Origin: Thiothrix nivea DSM 5205
Lineage (GTDB): Bacteria > Pseudomonadota > Gammaproteobacteria > Thiotrichales > Thiotrichaceae
DNA: 64,000 nt
Reading direction: 5' to 3'
NCBI RefSeq assembly: GCF_000260135.1
Contig: NZ_JH651384.1
Location: forward strand, 3,438,001 to 3,502,000
Every line of letters starts with the position of its first letter. Positions within the stretch are counted from its first letter, which is position 1. A program made the position numbers and the translations under genes. Of this stretch, positions 24,000 through 33,078 are shown in pieces. The notes under the pieces were generated by a model. It was not told the DNA's origin and did not search any database. It saw only the letters and a program-made list of their open reading frames with translations.

Positions 24000-25358
24000 T
24001 TAATAACTGCCTTTTCTGAGCAACACGGCTACGATGGTTTTGGTCAGGATGATCAAGTCCACTTCCACCGACCAGTTGCGTACATACCAGACATCCAGTT
24101 GTACGCGCTCGGCATAGCTCAGCTCATTGCGCCCGCTGACTTGCCATAAGCCGGTGATGCCCGGCCTGACCTGGGTATAATAGTCAATGTATTCGCCATA
24201 GTCGGCAATTTCCTGTTTGATAATGGGGCGGGGGCCAACCAGCGACATTTGCCCGCGCAGCACGTTGACCAACTGCGGCAATTCATCCAGCGAGGTGCGG
24301 CGCAGGAAGCTGCCTATGTGGGTGATACGCGGGTCGTTCCTGAGTTTGCGGTCGCGTTCCCATTCTTCACGTGCGTCGGGGTCGGAGGCGAGGATTTTTT
24401 CCAGCTCCTCGTCAGCGTCAACCCGCATGGTGCGGAATTTGTAAATTTTGAAAATACTCCCATCCTGACCGATGCGTTCCTGTTTGAAGATGGGTTTGCC
24501 ATCCGTTGCCCACCACACCCAGACATACAGGCCGAACAGGAAGGGCGCGAGGGTAATGGTCAGCACCAGCGCGAGGACAAAATCGGAAATGTGCTTGAAG
24601 GCGCGGTCACTATCGCTCAGCAAATTGTTGCGGACAAAGAAAATCAAGCCTTTCTGGTTAATGGAGTTGAACACTTCGGCATTGAACATGGGTAATGAGG
24701 TCATCCTGGGAACCAGCAGTATCCGTTTCACCCTGTGCTGGATTTGATCCATCAGGTGGAACATGTGTTCCATGCCGGTGTTTTCCAGCATGATGATAGT
24801 GGCGAAGAAATGCTCCTTTTCCAGCGCACTGGCCACTGCCGCCAGCAAGCCTTCCGGTGAATGGTGGTGGATGTTGATGGTCTGCCCAACATCAAAACCG
24901 AACGGGTTGTCGGCGGATAACCAGTTGCCGGAATCGGCGCAGGCTTCCTCGTCACAAATCAGCAGTACCCGCTCGCGCAGTCGGTGATATTGCAGGAAAC
25001 GCCGTTTCAGGTAGTAAACCCACACCGGCAGTAGCAGGTTCAGGGCAAAAAAGGTCAGGATAATCAGGCGTGAATACTGGTCTGCCTGTTTGAGCATCGA
25101 CAGCAGGGCAAAGCTGATCACCACGGCGATAAGGCTGCCCTTGATGATCAGCCAGGTTTCCGAGGTGGTCACCATGCGCCGTGTGAACAGGCGCAGATAG
25201 AAAAAGATCAGCAAGTACACCATGATTTGCCACAGGTATTTGCTGGTGGGGTGGGCATAAACATCAGGCAGCAGGATTTCCGCCACGCCATGTGCCAGCA
25301 GCAGGTTCAGCAACAACAACAATGTGTACAGGGTCAGCTTGAACAGGGTATATTTCAT
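24000..25358 (-). CDS. Polyprenyl glycosylphosphotransferase (WbaP-type sugar transferase)
   Basis: A 452-residue membrane enzyme. The start is set at ATG 25358, giving MKYTLFKLTLYTLLLLL; the longer frame to 25493 would run into the divergent glycosyltransferase. Four N-terminal transmembrane helices (1-130) are followed by a CoA-binding-like domain, another helix, and the C-terminal catalytic bacterial sugar transferase domain: KQERIGQDGSIFKIYKFRTM, the RRTSLDELPQLVNVLRG motif, VGPRP, and PGITGLWQVSGR. It transfers a hexose-1-phosphate to undecaprenyl phosphate. Together with WecA, the window therefore has two chain-initiating enzymes. Substrate (Gal-1-P or Glc-1-P) cannot be decided. Confidence 0.92.
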   Translation of the reverse strand: MKYTLFKLTLYTLLLLLNLLLAHGVAEILLPDVYAHPTSKYLWQIMVYLLIFFYLRLFTRRMVTTSETWLIIKGSLIAVVISFALLSMLKQADQYSRLIILTFFALNLLLPVWVYYLKRRFLQYHRLRERVLLICDEEACADSGNWLSADNPFGFDVGQTINIHHHSPEGLLAAVASALEKEHFFATIIMLENTGMEHMFHLMDQIQHRVKRILLVPRMTSLPMFNAEVFNSINQKGLIFFVRNNLLSDSDRAFKHISDFVLALVLTITLAPFLFGLYVWVWWATDGKPIFKQERIGQDGSIFKIYKFRTMRVDADEELEKILASDPDAREEWERDRKLRNDPRITHIGSFLRRTSLDELPQLVNVLRGQMSLVGPRPIIKQEIADYGEYIDYYTQVRPGITGLWQVSGRNELSYAERVQLDVWYVRNWSVEVDLIILTKTIVAVLLRKGSY

Positions 25359-25385
25359 GGGTTTAGTTATAGAAAAGTTATTACC

Positions 25386-26330
25386 TTGAACCGAAGCGCC
25401 AGTCCAGAGGTGGCTATTCTGCTTTGTACCTACAATGGTCAGCAATACCTGAACACTCAGATGGATTCCATTGCGGCCCAGAAGTTTCCCCATTGGCGCG
25501 TCTGGGCGTCAGATGATGGCTCGCAAGATGATACCCTCACAATTCTGGCTGAGTATAGGGCAAAATGGCCTGAGAAGCGCCTATCTATTGTCCATGGGCC
25601 ACAGAAAGGCTTTGTGGCGAATTTTCTGTCCCTTGCTTGCAATGTGAATATTCAGGCCAGCTACTATGCTTTTTGTGACCAAGACGATATATGGGATGCG
25701 GACAAGCTTGCTAGGGCGCTGGCTTGGTTACAAACCGTGCCTGATAACACCCCAGCCTTGTATTGCGCCCGCACCCGGCTGGTGGATGCGCAAAACCGGG
25801 AAACCGGCCTGTCGCCGCTGAATACCCGCCAACCCTGTTTTGCCAACGCCCTGACGCAAAACCCAGCCAGTGGCAACACGATGGTGTTCAACCACGCCGC
25901 TTGCGCCTTGTTGCGGGACGCTGGTCAGGGCGTTGCGGTGGTGGCGCATGACTGGTGGTTGTATTTGCTGGTAGCAGGTGCGGGTGGCAAGGTGTTTTAT
26001 GACCCGATGCCATGCCTGCGTTACCGGCAGCATGGCGGCAATCTGGTGGGGATGAAAGCCTATTGGCTGGCGCGCCTGTTGCGTTCGCGTACTGTGAGGG
26101 AAGTGTGGCGGGGTGATTTCCGGCGTGGTAATGATGGCCATGTGCGGGCTTTGCAACAAAGGCGTGCTACACTTACGCCGCAAAACAGGTTGATTCTGGA
26201 CAGGTTCGTGCACGCGAGGAACCGCTGGCTGCTGCCCCGGCTGTGGGGTTTGTGGCGGGCGGGCATTTACCGCGAACCGTTATGGAGCCACTTGGGACTC
26301 GTGGCTGCCGCCATTTTCAAAAAGATTTGA
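25386..26330 (+). CDS. Family 2 glycosyltransferase
   Basis: A GT-A fold glycosyltransferase of about 314 residues. The start codon is uncertain: the domain begins PEVAILLCTYNGQQYL, and the only nearby starts are TTG 25386 (chosen) or non-ATG codons; an ATG farther upstream lies inside the divergent transferase gene. The SDDGSQDDT motif, the FCDQDDIW acidic motif (DxD equivalent) and a rhamnosyltransferase-like C-terminus (VAHDWWLYLLVAG, then PMPCLRYRQHGGN) are visible. It probably adds rhamnose or a similar sugar to the O-chain. Six bases separate it from wzm, so it heads the export operon. Confidence 0.85.
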   Translation: MNRSASPEVAILLCTYNGQQYLNTQMDSIAAQKFPHWRVWASDDGSQDDTLTILAEYRAKWPEKRLSIVHGPQKGFVANFLSLACNVNIQASYYAFCDQDDIWDADKLARALAWLQTVPDNTPALYCARTRLVDAQNRETGLSPLNTRQPCFANALTQNPASGNTMVFNHAACALLRDAGQGVAVVAHDWWLYLLVAGAGGKVFYDPMPCLRYRQHGGNLVGMKAYWLARLLRSRTVREVWRGDFRRGNDGHVRALQQRRATLTPQNRLILDRFVHARNRWLLPRLWGLWRAGIYREPLWSHLGLVAAAIFKKI

Positions 26331-26336
26331 TATTAC

Positions 26337-27167
26337 ATGAAATTATACCAATCATTGCCAACCAGCCCCATGGCTATCCTGCAATCCTTGTGGCGGCATC
26401 GCCAGCTTGTCTGGCAGATGAGCAAGCGCGAAGTGGTGGGCCGTTATCGTGGCTCGATGGCAGGGCTGGCATGGTCGTTTTTCAACCCGATTTTTATGTT
26501 GCTGGTTTATACATTCGTGTTCAGCGTAGTGTTTGAAAGCCGTTGGGAAGAAGGTATTGAGGGTGGGCGCGGCAATTTTGCGGTCATCCTGTTTGCAGGT
26601 TTATTAGTGCATGGTTTGTTTGCGGAGTGTGTCAACCGCGCTCCCTCGCTGGTGTTGAACAATGCCAATTACGTCAAGAAGGTTGTCTTCCCCCTCGAAA
26701 TCCTACCTTGGGCGACCTTGGTGTCTGCCTTGTTTCATACCGCTATCAGCATTCTGGTACTGTTGGTTGCGGAATGGGTAATCGTGGGGGGCATTCCGTG
26801 GACAGTGGTGTTACTGCCATTGGTATTGCTCCCTTTTGTTGTCGGCATTATGGGGGTTAGCTGGATGCTGGCTTCGCTGGGCGTATACCTGCGTGATGTG
26901 GCGCAGATTACCGGTATGCTGACTAGCGTGTTGTTGTTCATGAGTCCGGTATTTTATCCCTTGTCCAAACTGCCGCAGCAATTCCAGCCATGGTTGTTGT
27001 TGAATCCCCTAGCTTTCATTATTGAACAGACCCGGCAGGTGCTGGTGTTTGGCAAATTGCCGGATTGGGGTGGTTTGCTGGTTTATAGCCTGATTGCCTG
27101 CCTGATTGCCTGGCTGGGGTTTGCTTGGTTCCAGAAAACCAGGGGAGGGTTTGCCGATGTCCTCTGA
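26337..27167 (+). CDS. wzm: Polysaccharide ABC exporter permease (Wzm type)
   Basis: A 276-residue ABC-2-type permease with six hydrophobic segments. The N-terminal amphipathic part carries the SKREVVGRYRGS coupling motif, followed by the WSFFNPIFMLLVYTFVFS helix and the late LLFMSPVFYPLSKLP loop, all typical of O-antigen and capsule exporters. It pairs with the ATPase in the next gene, which begins within its 3' end (11-nt overlap). It exports the undecaprenyl-linked glycan across the inner membrane. Confidence 0.94.
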   Translation: MKLYQSLPTSPMAILQSLWRHRQLVWQMSKREVVGRYRGSMAGLAWSFFNPIFMLLVYTFVFSVVFESRWEEGIEGGRGNFAVILFAGLLVHGLFAECVNRAPSLVLNNANYVKKVVFPLEILPWATLVSALFHTAISILVLLVAEWVIVGGIPWTVVLLPLVLLPFVVGIMGVSWMLASLGVYLRDVAQITGMLTSVLLFMSPVFYPLSKLPQQFQPWLLLNPLAFIIEQTRQVLVFGKLPDWGGLLVYSLIACLIAWLGFAWFQKTRGGFADVL

Positions 27168-28518
27168 GTTCGCCATTAAAGTGGAAGGTGTCGGCAAAAA
27201 TTACCAGATTTACGACAAGCCGCATCACCGTTTGTGGCAGATGTTGCGTGGGGTCAGAAAAACCTATTATCGTGATTTTTGGGCAGTCAAAAATGTATCT
27301 TTCAGCGTCAGGAGGGGCGATACGGTTGGGATTATCGGGCGTAATGGGGCTGGGAAGTCGACATTGCTCCAGATGATTTGTGGCACACTGACGCCTACGA
27401 CGGGCAGTATCGAAGTCAATGGCCGGGTGGCAGCCTTGCTGGAGTTGGGGGCAGGTTTTAACCCCGAATTTACCGGGCGGGAAAATGTTTATATGAACTC
27501 CGCTGTGTTGGGATTAAGCCGGGAAGAAACCGATGCCCGTTTTGCTGACATCATCGCTTTTGCCGATATTGGTGACTTTATCGGGCAGCCTGTCAAAACT
27601 TACTCTAGTGGTATGATGGTGCGTTTGGCGTTTGCGGTTATTGCGCATGTCGATGCTGATATTCTGGTGGTGGATGAAGCTTTGGCAGTGGGTGATGCGT
27701 TCTTTACCCAGAAATGCATGCGCTTTATCCAGCAGTTCCAAAAGAACGGTGGCACGTTATTATTTGTCAGCCATGACATGGGGACGGTAATGAATATTTG
27801 CCAGTCTGCCATCATGCTGTTTGCCGGGGGGCAGCGTAATGCAATCATGGGGGCTGCTGAAGCTTTGTGTAAGGAATACCTCAACCAGATTTATGATGAC
27901 CCGGAGCGGCATCAACAAGTCGAGCAGCAGCGCTCATTACATGAGCCATGGGTGCAGAGGGATAGTACCAAAGTGCAAACAGTGTTGACGGGAATTGCAC
28001 CAGAGAAAAACGTATATGCCATATCCCCGTTCCGTGCAGATGGTGAAAGTTTTGGTGCTGGTGGGGCAACAATTACGGATGCCGGTTTCTTTGCCGAAGA
28101 TGGCGAACGGTTCACGATGCTGGAAGGCGGGCAAACTGTCCGTTTCAGGGTATGCATGCGTGCAAATCAGGCTCTTACTTATCCCGCGCTGGGTATTATG
28201 CTAAAAGATCGTTTGGGGCAATACCTGTATACGGCTGGGACAGATGAAAGCTTTCGTCATCATCGCTTGGTTTTTCAAGCGGGTGAGAACATTTGCGCCA
28301 CGTTTCAGTTTGACATGCCAATTTTGTCGCGTGGTGTCTATACCATCAATGTTGCGGTAGCTGAGGGGACGGGTGATGCACACATCCAACATCACTGGAT
28401 ACATGACGCTATCAAGCTGGAGGTTGTATCCGGCCCTGTTGTACATGGCTTGGGTAGTCCGTTGAATATGGAAATCACGATGGAGTTTTTGCAGCCGGTA
28501 TCTGAGGTGACAGCATGA
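27157..28518 (+). CDS. wzt: Polysaccharide ABC exporter ATPase with carbohydrate-binding domain (Wzt type)
   Basis: A 453-residue protein from ATG 27157 (a longer frame from 27106 lies wholly within wzm). Walker A GRNGAGKST (61-69), the YSSGMMVRLAFA signature, Walker B ILVVDEALAVGD and the switch His in FVSHD are intact. Residues about 285-453 form the extra C-terminal beta-sandwich (ITDAGFFAEDGE, then FDMPILSRGVYTINVAV) that in E. coli O9a Wzt recognises the finished glycan terminus. This implies chain-length control by a terminal modification, and the methyltransferase domain of the next gene could supply one. The stop overlaps the next ATG by 4 nt. Confidence 0.94.
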   Translation: MSSEFAIKVEGVGKNYQIYDKPHHRLWQMLRGVRKTYYRDFWAVKNVSFSVRRGDTVGIIGRNGAGKSTLLQMICGTLTPTTGSIEVNGRVAALLELGAGFNPEFTGRENVYMNSAVLGLSREETDARFADIIAFADIGDFIGQPVKTYSSGMMVRLAFAVIAHVDADILVVDEALAVGDAFFTQKCMRFIQQFQKNGGTLLFVSHDMGTVMNICQSAIMLFAGGQRNAIMGAAEALCKEYLNQIYDDPERHQQVEQQRSLHEPWVQRDSTKVQTVLTGIAPEKNVYAISPFRADGESFGAGGATITDAGFFAEDGERFTMLEGGQTVRFRVCMRANQALTYPALGIMLKDRLGQYLYTAGTDESFRHHRLVFQAGENICATFQFDMPILSRGVYTINVAVAEGTGDAHIQHHWIHDAIKLEVVSGPVVHGLGSPLNMEITMEFLQPVSEVTA

Positions 28519-31500
28519 GTATCATCCAAACGCGCTACGGTGAATTCAATATTATTGACACGGATAGTGTTATTTCGGCCTCACTCCGGCTGTATGGGGA
28601 ATGGGCGCAAAACGAGATTGATTTATTGGCGCATTTCATTCAGCCGGGTGCAGTGGTTGTGGATGTCGGGGCATTCATTGGTACTCATGCACGGGCTTTT
28701 TCTGTGCTGGTCGGACCATCTGGAAAAGTCTTGAGCTTTGAGCCACGCCATGCGACTTATGCGGTATTGGCTGAAAATGCCCGATTGGCATCTGCCCAAA
28801 ATATCCAAGCCATTAATCTGGCTTTGGGTGCAACTGAAATCCGTGTGACGGTTCCCCCTTTGCATTTTGCCGATCATTCTAATTTTGGCGCTGCCCAACT
28901 GGATACATTAGGTCAGCAGTCTGATACGGGTGAAACCATTCAAATCACAGCGCTTGATGCGTTTCAGTTAGACCAACTGGATTTTATCAAGATTGATGTT
29001 GAGGGGATGGAAATTGCCGTCCTCAATGGTGCTAAAGAAACGGTTGAACGATGCAGACCGATCATATTCGCAGAATGCAATTCGCTCGAAGCCAGTCTGC
29101 CAATCATTCAGTGGTGTCAGGAAAAACAATACCTGCTTTATGGTGTAATCAGCCCTGCGTACAACCCGCATAACTTTGCCACCGATGCCGAGAATATGTT
29201 TAGTGTGGCTCAAGAGACAGGGATGCTGCTTGTTCCTGCGGAGCGTGACGTACAATATGCTGACATTTTGCTCCAGCAACAACTTCCCCCATTGAAAACT
29301 GCCGATGATCTGGTGCTGTTGCTGCTGCATAAGCCTCAATATCCGCATGAGGTGTTGGCTCAGGGGGCAGCAGCACAGCAACTTTCGTTGTTATATCCTT
29401 CTGTGCAAGCAGATATGCATCATCAGGTTATCGTTGAGCGTGATGCTCAAATTGGCAATTTCTCGCGGATGATGGCTGAGCGCGATTCACAAATCCTCAC
29501 GCTAAATACTCAACTTGATAGTTTGTTGTCATCCAAATCATGGCGTATGACCAAGCCAATACGTTTGGCTGGGCAGGTGTATCGGGAAGTGTTTCCGCGT
29601 GTGCTGGCGTTTGTCAGGCAAACTGTAGATTCAGGGCAGCCTGCCGGTGAAGGCAACCCTGTTCATCATCCTGTTACCCGTACACATCCTGTAGCAGTTG
29701 TGCTGCCTGTTTACCGGGACACAGCATTGACGCAATCCTGTATTGAGAGTGCGATGCCAGGCATTCAGGAACTTGCAGACGCTATCTTGGTTATTGTGAA
29801 TGATGCCAGCCCGGAACCTGAGATGGCTGTCATGCTTGCAAAGCTGGCACTCCGCTGGCCAGAAAAGGTCGAGGTGTTGACAAATGGGCGCAATCTTGGT
29901 TTTGTGGCAACCGTCAACAGGGGAATGCGGGCACATGAACACCACGATGTTGTGTTGTTAAACAGTGATGTGATTCTGCCGCAGGGTTGGCTTGAGCGCT
30001 TGGCGGTAGAAGCGTACTCCCGGCCTAAAGTGGGGACAGTGACACCGCTGTCGAACAATACCACGATTTGCACCTTTCCTGAGTTCCTGCAAGAAAACCC
30101 GCTGCCATTCGGGCTAAGTATTGATGAGGTGGATGCTGCTTTCAGGGTGGGGAGATTGCCTAATATCGAAGCGCCAACCGGTATTGGTTTTTGCATGTAT
30201 ATCCGCCGCCATTGTCTGGTCGAAGTGGGTTATTTCAATGAGGAGCGTTTTGGGCGCGGTTATGGTGAAGAAAATGATTTTTGCCAGCGCGCGCTAAGGC
30301 AAGGCTGGGTCAACCTGATCACGCCAAATCTGTATGCTTTCCATAAAGGTGGGGTAAGTTTTGGTGCAGAGAAAGCTTTACTGGTCGAAAATGCCATGGC
30401 CGTGATTGACGGATTGCATCCTAATTACCACCGTGATATTCAGGGCTTTATCCGTCGTGATCCTCTCAAGGAAGCACGCCTGTTACGCTTGATGCAGCTT
30501 TTGTCTACAGTTTCTATTCCCAAGGTGTTGCATGTATCCCATGGTTTGGGCGGTGGGGTAGAACAGCATATTATGGAGTTGGCAGATTACCATTACAGCA
30601 AAAACCTGGCATTCCCGTTGATTTTAACGCCACTGGGAACGGGGGAACACTGTACCTTGCGTTTTGGTTACAAACTGACTGCTGATGATCTGCTCATCCG
30701 TTTGCCGGAGGATGCTGAATTACTGGTGGAAGTGTTGCGATCTGTCGGAGTTTCCTTGCTTCACTTTCATCATGTATTGCATGTGCCATCATTTTTGCGC
30801 CAACTGCCTCAGCAATTACAGTTGCCTTATTACCTGACCATCCATGATTTTTATCTGTTGAATGGTAACCCTACCCTGACAGACGAGCGCGGCATTTTTG
30901 TTGAATGTGATGTGGATGCGTTATTGAATCCACTCTATCCCCTCCCTGAAGGGGTTACACCTGAAATGTGGCGTGATAAGCATCGTGGTTTTGTTGAAGG
31001 GGCGGAAAGGGTTATTTTTCCGAGTGCTGATACGCGGCGCTTGTTTGGCTCATCTTTCATAATCAGGCATCCGGTCGTTGTCCATCATCTCGAAGCAGTA
31101 CGTGATATTGCCCGCCGACCCGAACCATTTACGCCTAAACAAGCTTATGTTGTTGGTGTTCTTGGGGCGTTAGGAAAGGAGAAGGGGGCTGATTACCTGG
31201 AAGAAATTGCCCGCTGTGCCAGCGATGCTGGAATGCCCTTGGCTTTTGTGCTTATTGGTTATGCTTACCGTTCACTGGATAAAGTCAAGACAACAGGGCT
31301 TTATAAAACGGATGAAACTTTGGGGCTTATCCATAAGCAGGAATGTGACCTCCTGTTGTTTCCAGCCCGTTGGCCTGAAACGTATAGTTATACCTTGAGC
31401 CATGCGCTTGAATCCGGGCTGCCTATTGTGGCGCCGATGTTGGGTGCTTTCCCGGAACGCTTGGTGGGGCGTGATCAGGTTATGTTGTTTGAACATTGGA

Positions 31501-31898
31501 CGCCACCCTCAGTACTATTGGAGCAATTGCTGGCTTTTATCACAGCACTTGAAACAGATCCGGTTTGTTCAGGTTTCTCTCCTGCTGCAAACCAGTTCCC
31601 CCCTCGTTTTTATGCTATGGATTATGTGGAAAATATGGTGGGGTCTTCCTCTCCAGGCGGCGTTATTGTGTTGGACGCTATTCCGCAGGTTAACCTCAAA
31701 ACCCGGGATTCTTTCCATTCAACGGGAGGGCGCAGTCTCCGTGAATCCGTCCTTTACGGCATATGGCGTTTATACTATTCGCCGGGAATGGCCAAGGTTA
31801 CTGCCGTTATTCCCTATGGGCTGCGTCAGCGTTTGCGCCATTGGGTGAAACAGGCTTTATCGAAACGCCCCATGAGTGAAATATTGGGCAAAGGGTAG
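28515..31898 (+). CDS. Three-domain FkbM methyltransferase / GT2 / GT4 protein
   Basis: A 1127-residue cytoplasmic protein. Residues 1-250 are an FkbM-type SAM methyltransferase (VVVDVGAFIGTHAR, LSFEPRHATYAVL, FIKIDVEGMEIAVLNGA). A short coiled-coil-like linker follows (about 300-345). Residues about 393-660 are a GT2 domain: VAVVLPVYRDTALTQSCI, IVNDASPEP, VVLLNSDVILPQGWL, and the GYGEENDFCQRA acceptor motif. Residues about 670-1060 are a GT-B/GT4 domain: KVLHVSHGLGGGVEQHIMEL, GVLGALGKEKGADYLEEIA and the LPIVAPMLGAFPERL donor motif. Such fusions can build and cap a chain in one polypeptide. The position directly after Wzt suggests it makes the methylated terminus that Wzt recognises (inference). 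Confidence 0.88.
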   Translation: MSIIQTRYGEFNIIDTDSVISASLRLYGEWAQNEIDLLAHFIQPGAVVVDVGAFIGTHARAFSVLVGPSGKVLSFEPRHATYAVLAENARLASAQNIQAINLALGATEIRVTVPPLHFADHSNFGAAQLDTLGQQSDTGETIQITALDAFQLDQLDFIKIDVEGMEIAVLNGAKETVERCRPIIFAECNSLEASLPIIQWCQEKQYLLYGVISPAYNPHNFATDAENMFSVAQETGMLLVPAERDVQYADILLQQQLPPLKTADDLVLLLLHKPQYPHEVLAQGAAAQQLSLLYPSVQADMHHQVIVERDAQIGNFSRMMAERDSQILTLNTQLDSLLSSKSWRMTKPIRLAGQVYREVFPRVLAFVRQTVDSGQPAGEGNPVHHPVTRTHPVAVVLPVYRDTALTQSCIESAMPGIQELADAILVIVNDASPEPEMAVMLAKLALRWPEKVEVLTNGRNLGFVATVNRGMRAHEHHDVVLLNSDVILPQGWLERLAVEAYSRPKVGTVTPLSNNTTICTFPEFLQENPLPFGLSIDEVDAAFRVGRLPNIEAPTGIGFCMYIRRHCLVEVGYFNEERFGRGYGEENDFCQRALRQGWVNLITPNLYAFHKGGVSFGAEKALLVENAMAVIDGLHPNYHRDIQGFIRRDPLKEARLLRLMQLLSTVSIPKVLHVSHGLGGGVEQHIMELADYHYSKNLAFPLILTPLGTGEHCTLRFGYKLTADDLLIRLPEDAELLVEVLRSVGVSLLHFHHVLHVPSFLRQLPQQLQLPYYLTIHDFYLLNGNPTLTDERGIFVECDVDALLNPLYPLPEGVTPEMWRDKHRGFVEGAERVIFPSADTRRLFGSSFIIRHPVVVHHLEAVRDIARRPEPFTPKQAYVVGVLGALGKEKGADYLEEIARCASDAGMPLAFVLIGYAYRSLDKVKTTGLYKTDETLGLIHKQECDLLLFPARWPETYSYTLSHALESGLPIVAPMLGAFPERLVGRDQVMLFEHWTPPSVLLEQLLAFITALETDPVCSGFSPAANQFPPRFYAMDYVENMVGSSSPGGVIVLDAIPQVNLKTRDSFHSTGGRSLRESVLYGIWRLYYSPGMAKVTAVIPYGLRQRLRHWVKQALSKRPMSEILGKG

Positions 31899-31914
31899 CG
31901 TGTTGTTACGACTT

Positions 31915-33027
31915 TCAAGATAAGTCAGCTTCTGGTATTTGTTTAATGTGGTGTTTTCCTAGTTGCAAGTAAAGCCGCCGATACCCATCCGCCATCTGCT
32001 GCACATTGAACCCACGTTCCAGCAGTTCCCGGCTGGCTTGCCCCAGTTGTGCGCGTATATCGGGGTTATCCACCAGCACCTGGAGGAGCATCACAGCTTC
32101 GTCGGTATGTTGGAACAGAAAGCCGTTCCGCCCTGGTTCCACAATATCCGAATGCCCGGTGCAGCGGCTCAGTACCAGCGGCAGGCGGTGGCACATGGCT
32201 TGTAATGCGGATAGCGGCAAACCTTCCCAGGCCGAAGTCGACAGGTAAATATCACTCGCTTGCAAGTGGGTCGTCACCTGTTCGGGGCTGACCCAGCCGC
32301 TGCATGTAATATTCGGCGCTGTCAGTTGGTTGCGCAGCTCACCATCGCCTACCCACAGGAACCGGATATGCGGCTGATCCACAAACGCTGATGCAATGGC
32401 GTTATACCAGAGTGGATTTTTCTGGCTAGAAATTCGCCCGACCAAAGTGATTGTGGTTAATTTGTTGTCATTTTTTGGTGTTGTAATATCAGCTTCAGGC
32501 TGGCAACTAATGCCATTATTTATATAGCCAGCATTGATGCCGTGTGAGCGTAAGCAGGACGCTTCGGACGCCGAGCAGGCAATGACCCGCCCACCACACT
32601 TGTTGGCCAGTTGTTCTAGCCACACAAATAACGTCTGCTTGCGGCTGGCGACATCCTGCCGCAGGAAAGAGACGCCGTGAGGCGTGTAAATGACGCGGGC
32701 GGATTGCCCCAGCAACATAGCCCCCAAGCGCCCCAGAAATCCGGCTTTGGATGAATGCAGGTGAATGATGTCGCCATCTTGCTGCTGCAACAAACGTATC
32801 AGGCGGAACAGAGCCATGGCGTCACGCCACGGGCTGATGTCGCGGCCAAGCTCTTGCCACGGCAACAGCATGACACCGGGCGGAAACAGGCTGGCGTAGT
32901 TTACGGGCGTGTCCGGGCGTTGGCCGTGAATGACGACATGTTGGTGTTCCGGCATGACGCGGGTCATCTGGGCGACAAAATGCAGTACGCCTGCGGCGAA
33001 TGATTCGGCTACATGGATAACCTTCAT
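31915..33027 (-). CDS. Family 4 glycosyltransferase
   Basis: A GT-B glycosyltransferase of 370 residues when started at ATG 33027 (MKVIHVAESFAAGV), where GT4 proteins normally begin; ATG 33075 would add 16 residues. The Gly-rich N-terminal turn, HLHSSKAGFLGRLG, the VGRISSQKNP hinge strand and the STSAWEGLPLSALQAM donor-sugar Glu motif are visible. It retains the anomeric configuration of its nucleotide-sugar donor. It follows another GT4 in the same direction, convergent with the three-domain gene. Donor and linkage unknown. Confidence 0.9.
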   Translation of the reverse strand: MKVIHVAESFAAGVLHFVAQMTRVMPEHQHVVIHGQRPDTPVNYASLFPPGVMLLPWQELGRDISPWRDAMALFRLIRLLQQQDGDIIHLHSSKAGFLGRLGAMLLGQSARVIYTPHGVSFLRQDVASRKQTLFVWLEQLANKCGGRVIACSASEASCLRSHGINAGYINNGISCQPEADITTPKNDNKLTTITLVGRISSQKNPLWYNAIASAFVDQPHIRFLWVGDGELRNQLTAPNITCSGWVSPEQVTTHLQASDIYLSTSAWEGLPLSALQAMCHRLPLVLSRCTGHSDIVEPGRNGFLFQHTDEAVMLLQVLVDNPDIRAQLGQASRELLERGFNVQQMADGYRRLYLQLGKHHIKQIPEADLS

Positions 33028-33078
33028 AAGGGCATTGATCTTCTTTTTCAGGGCTGTTAATACAAGATTAGCCAATTC

